Below are positions 47,974 to 57,700 of a stretch of DNA of 64,000 bases, piece after piece. Position numbers and translations under genes: made by a program. The DNA is from MGBC120314 sp051880495 (GTDB lineage Bacteria; Bacillota; Clostridia; Lachnospirales; Lachnospiraceae). The DNA lies in assembly GCA_051880495.1 (NCBI GenBank), contig JBJEOB010000164.1, positions 1 to 64,000 on the forward strand, in the 5' to 3' direction. The notes beneath the pieces are model-generated. The model did not search any database. It saw only the letters and a program-made list of their open reading frames with translations, and was not told where the DNA came from. Position 1 is the first letter of the stretch, and each line of letters starts with the position of its first letter.

Positions 47974-49558
47974 CCAGATTAAGTTAAAGCCAAATCATAG
48001 TGAAAAAGATTTATCAGATGAAATACGAAAAATATTACGTTTAAAGAATGAGCAGACAGAATATGAGGTTGTAAAACAATCTGTTGATGCGAGAAAAAAG
48101 CCTGATATTAAATTTATTTATTCGGTAAATGTCCATGTATCAGGCTGGGATAATAAAAAAGAGATACAGTATATCAAAAAGATTAACAATAATAATGTTA
48201 TGTATACCGAAAACACAAAATATGAATTTCCCAAATTACTTAACAAGGATAACTGCTTACATAAAATTATTATTGTCGGAACAGGGCCGGCCGGATTATT
48301 TTGCGGTCTTATGCTTGCGAAAGCAGGTCTTAAGCCGCTTCTTATTGAACGCGGAAGCTGTGTAACCGAGAGAACCAAAAAAGTTCTGCGTTTCTGGAAT
48401 GAAGGAATCCTTGACAGCGAATGTAATGTTCAGTTTGGAGAGGGCGGAGCAGGTACTTTTTCTGATGGAAAGCTAAACACACAGATAAAGGATACTTCGG
48501 GAAGAATACATGCTATACTTGAGATGTTTGTTTCGTATGGCGCACCAAAGGAAATTCTGTATTCTAATAAGCCGCATATCGGTACGGATATACTGACTGA
48601 TGTTGTTATGAGAATCAGAAATGATATAATTAGTCTTGGCGGCGATGTAAGATTTGACACGAAGATGACAGATATAATAGCGGATATGAGCGTCAGGGGA
48701 ATTGTTGTTAACGATAATGAAACTATTCCCTGCGATACGCTGGTTCTTGCCCTTGGTCACAGTGCGAGGGATACATTTGAAATGCTTTATAAGAAAGGCT
48801 TTGATATTAGACAAAAGCCTTTTGCCATGGGTGTAAGAATTGAACACCCTCAGCAGATGATAGATGATTTTGCCTACGGAGATAACATTTATGAGCTTCC
48901 TGCGGCAAGTTATAAAGTAACATATAAGACTGATGGCAGAGGTGTTTATTCATTTTGTATGTGTCCGGGAGGGTATGTTGTAAATGCTTCCTCAGAACCC
49001 GGACATTTGTGTGTAAACGGCATGAGCTATTCAGACCGCGGCGGCAGTAATGCCAACAGTGCAATTGTTGTAACTGTTACTCCCGATGATTTTTCCGGTA
49101 ATCACCCGCTTGCAGGAATTGAATTTCAAAGAAATCTTGAAAGCAGGGCATATGCAGAGGGATGTGGAAAAATTCCGGTTCAGAGCTTTGAAAGTTTTGA
49201 AAATGGTGTTGAAACCTGCTTTTCTTCGGATTTTAAGCCGTGCACAAAGGGTGACTATAAAATATCTGACCTTCATAATGTTTTGCCGGAATTTATGTGT
49301 AAATCAATTATCGAGGGTATTCACGGATTTGCAGAACAAATCCCGGGTTTTGACCGTAAAGATGCCATACTTCTTGGCATTGAAAGCAGGACGTCAAGTC
49401 CTGTTAAGATTGTAAGGGATGATGAAAGCCTTAGCTGTGACATAGGTGGTATCTATCCGTGTGGTGAGGGCGCCGGATATGCCGGTGGAATTACCAGTGC
49501 AGCTATCGACGGAATAAGGGTTGCAGAAGCAATCGTAAATAAAATTAACATTGAATAA
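47960..49558 (+). CDS. FAD-dependent dehydrogenase-like protein
   Basis: The 532-residue protein has an N-terminal basic region of about 90 residues (RINQIKLKPNHSEKDL, with a ferredoxin-like part), then an FAD site IIIVGTGPAGLFCGLMLAKAG. NVQFGEGGAGTFSDGKLNTQIKD and ALGHSARDTFEMLYKKG are hallmarks of this conserved uncharacterised family, and GEGAGYAGGITSAAIDG ends it. ATG at 47960 is preferred to GTG at 47954 because AGGAAAGG is better spaced. Substrate unknown. Confidence 0.85.
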   Translation: MIRINQIKLKPNHSEKDLSDEIRKILRLKNEQTEYEVVKQSVDARKKPDIKFIYSVNVHVSGWDNKKEIQYIKKINNNNVMYTENTKYEFPKLLNKDNCLHKIIIVGTGPAGLFCGLMLAKAGLKPLLIERGSCVTERTKKVLRFWNEGILDSECNVQFGEGGAGTFSDGKLNTQIKDTSGRIHAILEMFVSYGAPKEILYSNKPHIGTDILTDVVMRIRNDIISLGGDVRFDTKMTDIIADMSVRGIVVNDNETIPCDTLVLALGHSARDTFEMLYKKGFDIRQKPFAMGVRIEHPQQMIDDFAYGDNIYELPAASYKVTYKTDGRGVYSFCMCPGGYVVNASSEPGHLCVNGMSYSDRGGSNANSAIVVTVTPDDFSGNHPLAGIEFQRNLESRAYAEGCGKIPVQSFESFENGVETCFSSDFKPCTKGDYKISDLHNVLPEFMCKSIIEGIHGFAEQIPGFDRKDAILLGIESRTSSPVKIVRDDESLSCDIGGIYPCGEGAGYAGGITSAAIDGIRVAEAIVNKINIE

Positions 49559-49573
49559 TTAAAGGAGTTTCTA

Positions 49574-50404
49574 ATGAATAACCGAGACAGGATTAAAGAT
49601 AAAAAGAAAATAGTTATAAAGGTCGGTTCATCTACTTTGACACATGAGAGTACAGGTAAGCTTAATCTTTCCAAGATGGAAAAATTAGTAAGGGTTCTCT
49701 GTGACTTACATAATGCAGGAAAAGATGTTGTTCTGGTAAGTTCAGGTGCAATTGCCGTCGGAAGACAGGCACTCGGTATTAATGAACGGCCCAAATCAAT
49801 GCCGGTAAAGCAGGCGTGTGCTGCTGTCGGCCAGGCAAGATTAATGATGACATATCAAAAGCTTTTTGGTGAGTATAATCAGGTTGCCGCACAGGTGCTT
49901 ATGACTAAGTGGACCATGGTCAACGACGACAGCCGTTATAATGCACAGAATACATTTGACGAATTATTATCGATGGGCGTAATTCCGATTGTTAATGAAA
50001 ATGATACGGTATCAACCCACGAAATCGAATTTGGTGATAATGATAAGCTTTCGGCCATTGTTGCATCAATTATCGGAGCTGATTTGCTTATTCTGTTATC
50101 AGATATTGACGGACTGTTTACGGATGACCCTAATAAAAATCCTGATGCATCTTTTGTAGAGGAAGTTCCGTTTATTGATGATAATTTTATGAATATGGGC
50201 AAAGGCTCAGCAAGTTCTGTCGGAACAGGCGGAATGACAGCAAAGCTTGAAGCTGCGAGAATTGCTACAGATTCAGGTGCTGATATGGTAATTACCAACG
50301 GTAATAACATTTCAAATATTGAGAGAATTATAAATGGTGAAAAGGTCGGAACACTGTTTCTCGCACATAAGAATCCGGAATTTGAAATTATGAGTATTTT
50401 GTAG
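49574..50404 (+). CDS. proB: Glutamate 5-kinase
   Basis: The 276-residue enzyme phosphorylates glutamate in the first step of proline synthesis. KIVIKVGSSTLTHESTGKL, VVLVSSGAIAVG, PIVNENDTVSTHEIEFGDND and GTGGMTAKLEAARIA are family blocks. The RNA-binding-like PUA domain is absent, as in the short form. AAAGGAG precedes the ATG. proA follows, with a small gene between. Confidence 0.96.
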   Translation: MNNRDRIKDKKKIVIKVGSSTLTHESTGKLNLSKMEKLVRVLCDLHNAGKDVVLVSSGAIAVGRQALGINERPKSMPVKQACAAVGQARLMMTYQKLFGEYNQVAAQVLMTKWTMVNDDSRYNAQNTFDELLSMGVIPIVNENDTVSTHEIEFGDNDKLSAIVASIIGADLLILLSDIDGLFTDDPNKNPDASFVEEVPFIDDNFMNMGKGSASSVGTGGMTAKLEAARIATDSGADMVITNGNNISNIERIINGEKVGTLFLAHKNPEFEIMSIL

Positions 50405-50418
50405 TTGGAGGTTTGATG

Positions 50419-50664
50419 ATGATAACTCAGGAAATGGTTGAAAGAATAAATGAATTGTACAGAAAATCAAAAGCTGAAGGACTTACCAAGGAGGAAGCCA
50501 GAGAGCAGGCTGAACTTCGTTCGCTTTATCTTGATGCAATAAGAACCAATATCCGTTCCAATCTTGATACAATAAAGATACAACAGCCTGACGGCACACT
50601 CATTGATGTCAAGAAAAGGCATGAAGAAAAAATGAAGAAAATGAATGAAAATATGAATAATTAG
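50419..50664 (+). CDS. DUF896/UPF0291 family small protein (YnzC-like)
   Basis: The 81-residue protein reads MITQEMVERINELYRKSKAEG, then LRSLYLDAIRTNIRSNLDTIKI, typical of DUF896 (motif RINELYRKSKAEGLT). It is helical and cytosolic; the Bacillus relative YnzC is SOS-induced with unknown function. Three adjacent start candidates exist; ATG 50419 has the best spacing from GGAGG (50407-50411). It lies between proB and proA. Confidence 0.85.
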   Translation: MITQEMVERINELYRKSKAEGLTKEEAREQAELRSLYLDAIRTNIRSNLDTIKIQQPDGTLIDVKKRHEEKMKKMNENMNN

Positions 50665-50674
50665 GAGTTGTATA

Positions 50675-51922
50675 ATGGAAAGTTTAGAAGTTATCGGACA
50701 AAAAGCCAAAGAGGCTTCATATGTTCTCGGAAAATTAACCGTAAATGAGAAGAACAAGGCATTAAGGGCTGTTGCCAAAGCTTTGGTGAACAACGAAAAA
50801 TTTATACTTGAGGCAAATGCAGCAGATGTTACAAACGGAATTAAAAATAATATGAAGGAAGGCCTTATTGACAGGCTTACTCTGACATCTGCGAGAATTG
50901 CTGCTATGGCAGAGGGCATTAACAAAGTAGCTGACCTTGAAGATCCTGTCGGAGAAGTGATTTCAATGAAGAAAAGTGCCAATGGTCTTAATATCGGATG
51001 CAAACGTGTTCCGATAGGTGTTATTGGTATTATTTTTGAATCAAGGCCTAATGTTACTGCCGATGCATTTTCTTTATGCTTTAAGACAGGAAATGCCGTT
51101 ATTTTAAGAGGCGGTTCTGATGCAATAAACTCAAATAAGGCTATTGTTGAAATAATTCATAATGCACTCGCAAGTGAAGGTATTTCTCCTGATGCAATTT
51201 TACTGATTACAGACACTGACAGGGCACTTGTGAAGGAACTTTTAAGACTCAATCAGTACATTGATGTAATCATTCCAAGAGGCGGTGCAGGTCTTATTAA
51301 AATGGTTGTTGAAAACAGTACTGTTCCCGTTATTGAAACAGGTACAGGCAACTGTCATATATATGTGGATGAAACTGCCGATTTTGATATGGCATTAAAC
51401 ATTATTGAGAATGCCAAAACACAGAGAATAGGCGTATGTAATGCATGTGAATCACTTGTTGTAAACAAAAAGATTGCCAAGGAATTTATACCTCTTGTAA
51501 CAGACAGGTTAAAGAAACATAATGTTGAAATCCGTGGTGATGAATTAGCAGTTACCTGTGATGCAAGAATTATTCCTGCCACTGAAGAAGACTGGGGAAC
51601 GGAATATCTTGATTATATTATTTCACTTAAGACTGTGGATACGATTGATGAGGCTATTGCTCATATAAACAGATATAACACGGGACATTCCGAAGCAATT
51701 ATTACGAAGGATTATGCCAATTCCCAGAAGTTCCTTGATGAAATTGATGCTGCATGTGTTTATGTAAATGCTTCAACCAGATTTACAGATGGTTTTGAAT
51801 TTGGATTTGGTGCTGAAATCGGCATAAGTACGCAGAAGCTTCACGCAAGAGGACCTATGGGACTTAAGGAATTAACAACAACAAAGTATATAATTTATGG
51901 CAATGGCCAGATTAGGTCATAA
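50675..51922 (+). CDS. proA: Gamma-glutamyl phosphate reductase
   Basis: The 415-residue enzyme reduces glutamyl phosphate to the semialdehyde, step two of proline synthesis. RVPIGVIGIIFESRPNVTADAF, VILRGGSDAINSN, the catalytic cysteine in RIGVCNACESLVV and GPMGLKELTTTKYI are family blocks. GGAG precedes the ATG. proC is not in this window. Confidence 0.96.
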   Translation: MESLEVIGQKAKEASYVLGKLTVNEKNKALRAVAKALVNNEKFILEANAADVTNGIKNNMKEGLIDRLTLTSARIAAMAEGINKVADLEDPVGEVISMKKSANGLNIGCKRVPIGVIGIIFESRPNVTADAFSLCFKTGNAVILRGGSDAINSNKAIVEIIHNALASEGISPDAILLITDTDRALVKELLRLNQYIDVIIPRGGAGLIKMVVENSTVPVIETGTGNCHIYVDETADFDMALNIIENAKTQRIGVCNACESLVVNKKIAKEFIPLVTDRLKKHNVEIRGDELAVTCDARIIPATEEDWGTEYLDYIISLKTVDTIDEAIAHINRYNTGHSEAIITKDYANSQKFLDEIDAACVYVNASTRFTDGFEFGFGAEIGISTQKLHARGPMGLKELTTTKYIIYGNGQIRS

Positions 51923-51945
51923 TTTTTATAATGTTAAGGAGTACT

Positions 51946-53367
51946 ATGAATAATTCAGAAATAAATATTACTGACGCAGAGACAAAAAGACAGTATGAGT
52001 ATATTGAAAAATGCCGTCAGTATGTTAAACAGAAAGAAAAGGAGCTTGGCCGTCCGCTTAAAGCATGTGTCAATACATTCGGTTGTCAGATGAATGCCAG
52101 GGATTCTGAAAAATTAGTCGGCATCCTTGAAAAAATTGGATATGAGATAACAGAAAATGAAGACTGCGATTTTGTAATCTTTAATACATGTACCGTCCGT
52201 GAAAATGCCAATACAAGAGTGTATGGCAGACTTGGTCAGTTGAAGAATTTCAAAAAGAAAAATCCGCACATGATAATTGCCTTATGCGGCTGCATGATGC
52301 AGGAAGCACATGTTGTTGAGAATATTAAATCAACATACAGATATGTAAATCTTATTTTTGGAACACACAATATTTTTAAATTCGCTGAGCTTATTTATAA
52401 CAGCTATAATTCAGACAGAATTATTATTGATATCTGGAAAGATACGGACCAGATTGTAGAGGATTTGCCTAATGAAAGAAAGTTCTCATTTAAGACCGGT
52501 ATCAATATCATGTTCGGCTGCAATAATTTCTGTACTTACTGTATCGTGCCTTATGTAAGAGGACGTGAGAGAAGCAGAAATCCAAAGGATATTGTAAGAG
52601 AAATTGAAAAGAATGTTGCTGACGGTGTTAAAGAAGTCATGCTGCTTGGACAGAATGTTAATTCTTATGGTAAAAATCTTGATGAACCGGTTACATTTGC
52701 ACAGCTGCTTTCTGAGGTTGAGAAGATTGATGGTCTTGAGCGAATCCGATTTATGACTCCTCATCCAAAGGATTTGTCCGACGAGCTTATTGATGTAATC
52801 AGCAGGTCAGAGAAGATTTGTCATCATATACACCTGCCGCTACAGTCGGGAAGCACGGAAATTCTTAAGAAAATGAACAGAAAATATACCAAGGAGCAGT
52901 ATCTTAATCTTGTTAGCAGGATTAAAGAGCGTATTCCGGATGTTTCACTGACGACGGACATCATTGTGGGATTTCCGGGAGAGACCGAGGAAGATTTTAA
53001 CGATACACTTGATGTGGTTCGTAAAGCCAGATTTGACAGTGCCTACACTTTTATATATTCAAAAAGAACAGGTACGCCTGCAGCTGTTATGGAAAATCAG
53101 ATTCCTGAGGATATTGTTAAGGAAAGATTTGACCGTCTTCTTCTGGAAATTCAGGGTATTTCATCTGAAATAACTAAAAAAGCTGTCGGAACAACCCAGA
53201 AGGTTCTTGTTGAGTCAATGAATGAGCAGGATTCTTCTCTGGTTACAGGCAGACTTTCCAATAACCTTATTGTCCACTTTAAGGGCGATGCTTCCATGAT
53301 TGGAAATATATATGACGTTAAGCTTTTGGAAGCAAAAGGATTTTACTATATAGGAGAAAGAAATTAA
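51946..53367 (+). CDS. miaB: tRNA-2-methylthio-N6-dimethylallyladenosine synthase MiaB
   Basis: The 473-residue radical-SAM enzyme adds the methylthio group to i6A37, the base made by MiaA (encoded at 59.5 kb). The first iron-sulfur cluster motif begins CVNTFGCQMNARDSE, and the radical SAM triad is GCNNFCTYCIVPYVRG. A TRAM domain ends it (VLVESMNEQDSSLVTGR). ATG 51946 has AAGGAG (51935-51940) upstream; an earlier ATG at 51931 overlaps that site. Confidence 0.96.
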   Translation: MNNSEINITDAETKRQYEYIEKCRQYVKQKEKELGRPLKACVNTFGCQMNARDSEKLVGILEKIGYEITENEDCDFVIFNTCTVRENANTRVYGRLGQLKNFKKKNPHMIIALCGCMMQEAHVVENIKSTYRYVNLIFGTHNIFKFAELIYNSYNSDRIIIDIWKDTDQIVEDLPNERKFSFKTGINIMFGCNNFCTYCIVPYVRGRERSRNPKDIVREIEKNVADGVKEVMLLGQNVNSYGKNLDEPVTFAQLLSEVEKIDGLERIRFMTPHPKDLSDELIDVISRSEKICHHIHLPLQSGSTEILKKMNRKYTKEQYLNLVSRIKERIPDVSLTTDIIVGFPGETEEDFNDTLDVVRKARFDSAYTFIYSKRTGTPAAVMENQIPEDIVKERFDRLLLEIQGISSEITKKAVGTTQKVLVESMNEQDSSLVTGRLSNNLIVHFKGDASMIGNIYDVKLLEAKGFYYIGERN

Positions 53368-53369
53368 AA

Positions 53370-55037
53370 ATGCAGAATAAAATTATCGGTATATTTGGTT
53401 TAAGATTTTCAAACATTGAAGCTTTAATGAGTTTAACAAAAAAGCAGTTTGTAAAAGATGTAATTTCAGGAATAATTGTCGCCGTTATTGCTTTGCCGCT
53501 GTCAATTGCTTTTGCACTAGGTGCTGGAGTATCAGCCGAGAAAGGTATTTATGCGGCTATTATTTCAAGTCTTATTTGTGGAATCCTTGGCGGAAGTCAT
53601 GTTCAGATTTCGGGTCCTACAGGTGCATTTATTATTATTACGCAGAGTGTAATAATGCAGTATGGTACTGACGGACTTATTATTTCGATGATAATTGCAG
53701 GAATCATGCTTATTCTGATGGGAATATTCCGTCTCGGAAAACTGATAAAATTTATTCCTTCACCGATAACAACCGGTTTTACGGCAGGTATTGCAGTTAC
53801 AATTTTTACTCTTGAGGTAAGGGATTTTTTAGGTCTTAATATAACTGATATGCCAACCAAATTTATAGGCAAATGGCAGGTTTATTTTTCAAACTTAAAT
53901 AACATAAACTACCAGGCTGTTTTACTTGGACTATTATGTATTGTTATTCTTATAGTATGGCCAAAGATTAACAAAACAATACCTAATTCACTTATTGCAA
54001 TTCTTGTAGGCACGGGTATTGCATACTTTTGCAAATTAGATGTAAGTCTGCTTGGCGACATCCCAAAATCTCTTGGTATGCCGCATTTGCCACATATAAC
54101 ATTACAGACGGTAATTGACCTTGTATCGCCGGGATTTACAATTGCAATTCTTATTGCCATGCAGGCACTTCTTTCTGCTGTTGTGACCGATGGTATTATA
54201 AACAGCAAAACATGTTCAAATACAGAGCTTTTTGCACAGGGTATTGCAAATATTGTATTGGGATTTTTTGGATGTATTCCTGCAACCGGAGGTGTGGCAA
54301 GAGGTATTGCATCTGCAAAAAACGGTGCCAGAACACCGCTTGCTGCAATAGTACATTCGATTACACTGTTTTTGTTCCTGATTCTTTTGATGCCGTTTAT
54401 AAGTATTGTTCCAAGATGCGTGCTGGCAGCAATTCTTATTGTTGTTTCATATAACATGTTTAACTTAAAAACAATACTTGGATATAGAAAAGCACCAAAG
54501 AGTGATTTGGCTGTGCTTGTCTGTTCATGTGTACTTACATTTGCCTTTGATCTTGTATTTGCAATTGAAGTCGGCATGGTTCTTTCATGTGTTTTATTTA
54601 TGAAGAGAATGTCTGATGTAACTGAAATACAAAGCTGGAAATATGTGACAGATATGGATTATGAAAATCAGGATGATAATAATGATTTGCGTGAGGTTCC
54701 AAAGGGTGTTCTTGTTTATGAAATAAGCGGACCATTATTCTTTGCCGCCTCTGACAAGATTTCTTATATTTTAACCAGTATAAACAAAGATACCAAGGCT
54801 GTTATTTTGAGAATGAGAAGTGTGCCTGCAATTGATGCAACGGCACTGAATTATTTATGGGATTTAACAGTTTCATTAAAAGAAAAGGGTATCGTATTAG
54901 TATTTTCACATGTAAATGAACAGCCTAAAGCTGCTTTTGATAAGCGTGGATTTAGTAAACTTGTCGGCAAAGAGAATTTCTGTGATAATATTGACCAGGC
55001 ATTAAAATATGCAAAAAGACTTGTAGAAGGTGAGTAA
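53370..55037 (+). CDS. SulP-family anion transporter with STAS domain
   Basis: The 555-residue protein has an integral part (about 35-410) with 12-14 predicted helices, starting VSGIIVAVIALPLSIAFALGAG in near-SulP form and including GPTGAFIIITQSV and CIPATGGVARGIASAKNGARTP. The C-terminal STAS domain (about 450-550) has VYEISGPLFFAASDK and the loop VPAIDATALNYLWDL. Sulfate, bicarbonate or another anion could be the substrate. It begins two bases after miaB and ends two before mutS, an unusual insertion in this cluster. The start has only a distant AGGAGA. Confidence 0.9.
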   Translation: MQNKIIGIFGLRFSNIEALMSLTKKQFVKDVISGIIVAVIALPLSIAFALGAGVSAEKGIYAAIISSLICGILGGSHVQISGPTGAFIIITQSVIMQYGTDGLIISMIIAGIMLILMGIFRLGKLIKFIPSPITTGFTAGIAVTIFTLEVRDFLGLNITDMPTKFIGKWQVYFSNLNNINYQAVLLGLLCIVILIVWPKINKTIPNSLIAILVGTGIAYFCKLDVSLLGDIPKSLGMPHLPHITLQTVIDLVSPGFTIAILIAMQALLSAVVTDGIINSKTCSNTELFAQGIANIVLGFFGCIPATGGVARGIASAKNGARTPLAAIVHSITLFLFLILLMPFISIVPRCVLAAILIVVSYNMFNLKTILGYRKAPKSDLAVLVCSCVLTFAFDLVFAIEVGMVLSCVLFMKRMSDVTEIQSWKYVTDMDYENQDDNNDLREVPKGVLVYEISGPLFFAASDKISYILTSINKDTKAVILRMRSVPAIDATALNYLWDLTVSLKEKGIVLVFSHVNEQPKAAFDKRGFSKLVGKENFCDNIDQALKYAKRLVEGE

Positions 55038-55039
55038 AA

Positions 55040-57697
55040 ATGGCTGAAATGACTCCAATGATGCAACAGTATATGGAAACAAAGGCGCAGTATAAGGACT
55101 GTATTTTGTTTTATCGTCTGGGAGATTTTTATGAAATGTTCTTTGACGATGCATTGACAGTAACAAAAGAACTTGAACTTACACTTACCGGTAAGAGCTG
55201 CGGTCTTGAAGAACGTGCACCTATGTGTGGTGTACCTTATCATGCTGCTGATTTATATATTAATAAACTTGTAAGCAGGGGATACAAGGTAGCCATCTGT
55301 GAGCAGGTAGAGGATCCTAAACTTTGCAAGGGACTTGTAAAACGTGAAGTAATCAGAATTGTCACACCCGGTACCAATATAAGCTCACAGGCACTTGATG
55401 AAACCAAAAACAATTACCTTATGTGTATTGTATATATCGGTGATAATATCGGTCTGTCAATTGTTGATGTTTCAACAGGTGACTATTATGTTACGGAAGT
55501 TGAATCGGGCAGAGTATTAATCGATGAGATAAACAAATTTGTCCCGTCCGAAATTATATGCAATGAAGCATTTCATATGAGCGGAATCGAAATAGATGAT
55601 TTGGTAATGAGAATGAATATTACTGTTTCATCTCTTGATTCGTGGTATTTTGACGAAGATTTGTGCAAAAGGACACTACTTAACCACTTTGGACTGAAAA
55701 ATATTGACGGTCTTGGCCTAAAGGATTATCCTACCGGAATTATTGCATCGGGTGCACTGATGCAGTATCTTATTGAGACACAGAAGAACTCTCTTTCACA
55801 TATAACCAGGCTGATACCTTATACTACGGGAACATACATGATTATTGACAGTTCATCAAGAAGAAACCTTGAACTTGTTGAGACGCTTCGTGAAAAGCAG
55901 AAACGAGGTTCGCTGCTCTGGGTGCTTGATAAGACAAAGACAGCCATGGGCGCAAGAAGAATGCGTAGCATCATTGAACAGCCTCTTGTAGTAAAGGATG
56001 ATATTATAAAGCGTCAGGATGCGGTAGAAGAGCTTGTTAACAATGCAATTGTAAGGGAAGAAATCAGGGAATATCTCAATCCGGTATATGATTTTGAAAG
56101 GATTATGAGTAAGATTACCTGCAAATCAGTTAATCCAAGAGATTTAATCTCACTGAAAAACTCTCTTTCAATGCTTCCACACATCAAGACACTTTTATCT
56201 GATTTTGATAAGGGAATTTTAAATGAAATAAATGAAAGAATGGATTCTCTTTCTGACATTTTTGAATTAATAGAATCATCGATTGATGAGGATGCACCTG
56301 TTACTATACGCGAAGGCGGAATAATTAAAAACGGCTTCCACGAAGAAATTGACCGCTTAAGAAGCGCCAAGTCAGATGGTAAAAACTGGCTTATGGAATT
56401 TGAAATGGAAGAAAGGCAAAAGACCGGCATTAAGAATCTTCGCGTAAAATATAACAAGGTCTTTGGCTATACCATTGAAGTAACCAATTCTTATCAGGAG
56501 CTTGTACCTGAAGAATATATCAGGAAGCAGACATTAAGTAATATGGAGCGGTATACTACTCCAAAATTAAAGGAACTTGAAGATATCATTCTCGGAGCTG
56601 AAGATAAGCTTTATATTCTTGAGTACGATTTATTCTGTGAAATCAGGGATAAAATAGCTGCTGAAGTTATTAGAATCCAAAACACCGCAAAAGCAATTGC
56701 AGACATAGATGTTTTCTGTTCTCTTGCGCTGGTTGCTGAGCAGAATAATTATATAAGGCCGTCAATAAATGAAAAGGGAATCATAGATGTTAAAGCGGGA
56801 AGGCATCCTGTTGTTGAAAAAATGATTTCCAATGATATGTTTGTTTCAAATGATATTTTGCTTGATAATAATTCAAACAGGATTTCGATTATCACAGGTC
56901 CTAACATGGCTGGTAAATCAACATATATGAGACAGACGGCACTTATTGTACTTATGGCACAGATTGGTTCCTTTGTGCCTGCGTCAAAGGCCAACATTGG
57001 TATTGTCGACCGTATTTTTACAAGGGTCGGTGCATCAGATGACCTTGCATCAGGCCAGAGCACATTTATGGTTGAAATGACTGAGGTTGCCAATATTTTA
57101 AGAAATGCAACGTGTAACAGTCTGCTTATTCTTGACGAAATAGGCCGAGGTACATCAACATTTGACGGTTTAAGTATTGCTTGGGCTGTTGTTGAACACA
57201 TCTCAAACACAAGACTTTTAGGCGCCAAAACACTTTTTGCCACCCATTACCATGAACTTACGGAGCTTGAGGGAACTATTTCAGGTGTAAATAATTACTG
57301 TATAGCGGTTAAGGAGCAGGGTGATGATATTGTTTTCCTTAGAAAAATTATAAAGGGCGGTGCAGATAAGAGTTATGGTATTCAGGTTGCCAAGCTTGCC
57401 GGAGTTCCTGATTCAGTAATTGCCAGAGCCAAAGAGCTTGTCGAAGAATTAAGTGACGCTGACATTTCGCAGAGGGCAAGGGATATCGCCGAAGCATTTG
57501 GACAGACACAACCAAAGAAGAAACAAAAGAAGCTTGATGAAGTAGATTTAGAGCAAATGTCATTATTTGACGTTGTTAAAGATGATGATATCTTAGAAGA
57601 ATTAAAGAATCTCGATTTAAGTAACATTACACCAATTGAGGCGTTAAACACATTATTTAGTTTACAGAATAAAATCAAAAACAGATGGCAGGGGTAA
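55040..57697 (+). CDS. mutS: DNA mismatch repair protein MutS
   Basis: The 885-residue mismatch sensor starts TPMMQQYMETKAQYKDCILFYR. The mismatch-reading Phe-x-Glu is in LGDFYEMFFDD near residue 30. The ATPase has GPNMAGKSTYMRQTALIV, the signature segment ASDDLASGQSTFMVEM and LLILDEIGRGTSTFDG, and ends TLFATHYHEL. A beta-clamp-type QMSLF motif occurs near residue 840 (LEQMSLFDVV). It forms a repair unit with mutL. Confidence 0.97.
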   Translation: MAEMTPMMQQYMETKAQYKDCILFYRLGDFYEMFFDDALTVTKELELTLTGKSCGLEERAPMCGVPYHAADLYINKLVSRGYKVAICEQVEDPKLCKGLVKREVIRIVTPGTNISSQALDETKNNYLMCIVYIGDNIGLSIVDVSTGDYYVTEVESGRVLIDEINKFVPSEIICNEAFHMSGIEIDDLVMRMNITVSSLDSWYFDEDLCKRTLLNHFGLKNIDGLGLKDYPTGIIASGALMQYLIETQKNSLSHITRLIPYTTGTYMIIDSSSRRNLELVETLREKQKRGSLLWVLDKTKTAMGARRMRSIIEQPLVVKDDIIKRQDAVEELVNNAIVREEIREYLNPVYDFERIMSKITCKSVNPRDLISLKNSLSMLPHIKTLLSDFDKGILNEINERMDSLSDIFELIESSIDEDAPVTIREGGIIKNGFHEEIDRLRSAKSDGKNWLMEFEMEERQKTGIKNLRVKYNKVFGYTIEVTNSYQELVPEEYIRKQTLSNMERYTTPKLKELEDIILGAEDKLYILEYDLFCEIRDKIAAEVIRIQNTAKAIADIDVFCSLALVAEQNNYIRPSINEKGIIDVKAGRHPVVEKMISNDMFVSNDILLDNNSNRISIITGPNMAGKSTYMRQTALIVLMAQIGSFVPASKANIGIVDRIFTRVGASDDLASGQSTFMVEMTEVANILRNATCNSLLILDEIGRGTSTFDGLSIAWAVVEHISNTRLLGAKTLFATHYHELTELEGTISGVNNYCIAVKEQGDDIVFLRKIIKGGADKSYGIQVAKLAGVPDSVIARAKELVEELSDADISQRARDIAEAFGQTQPKKKQKKLDEVDLEQMSLFDVVKDDDILEELKNLDLSNITPIEALNTLFSLQNKIKNRWQG

Positions 57698-57700
57698 AAT

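Noticed and set aside
53909..54577. 222-codon open frame antisense to the SulP gene
   Set aside because: No start signal, and the overlapping transporter is well supported by motifs; membrane protein genes often give such antisense frames.
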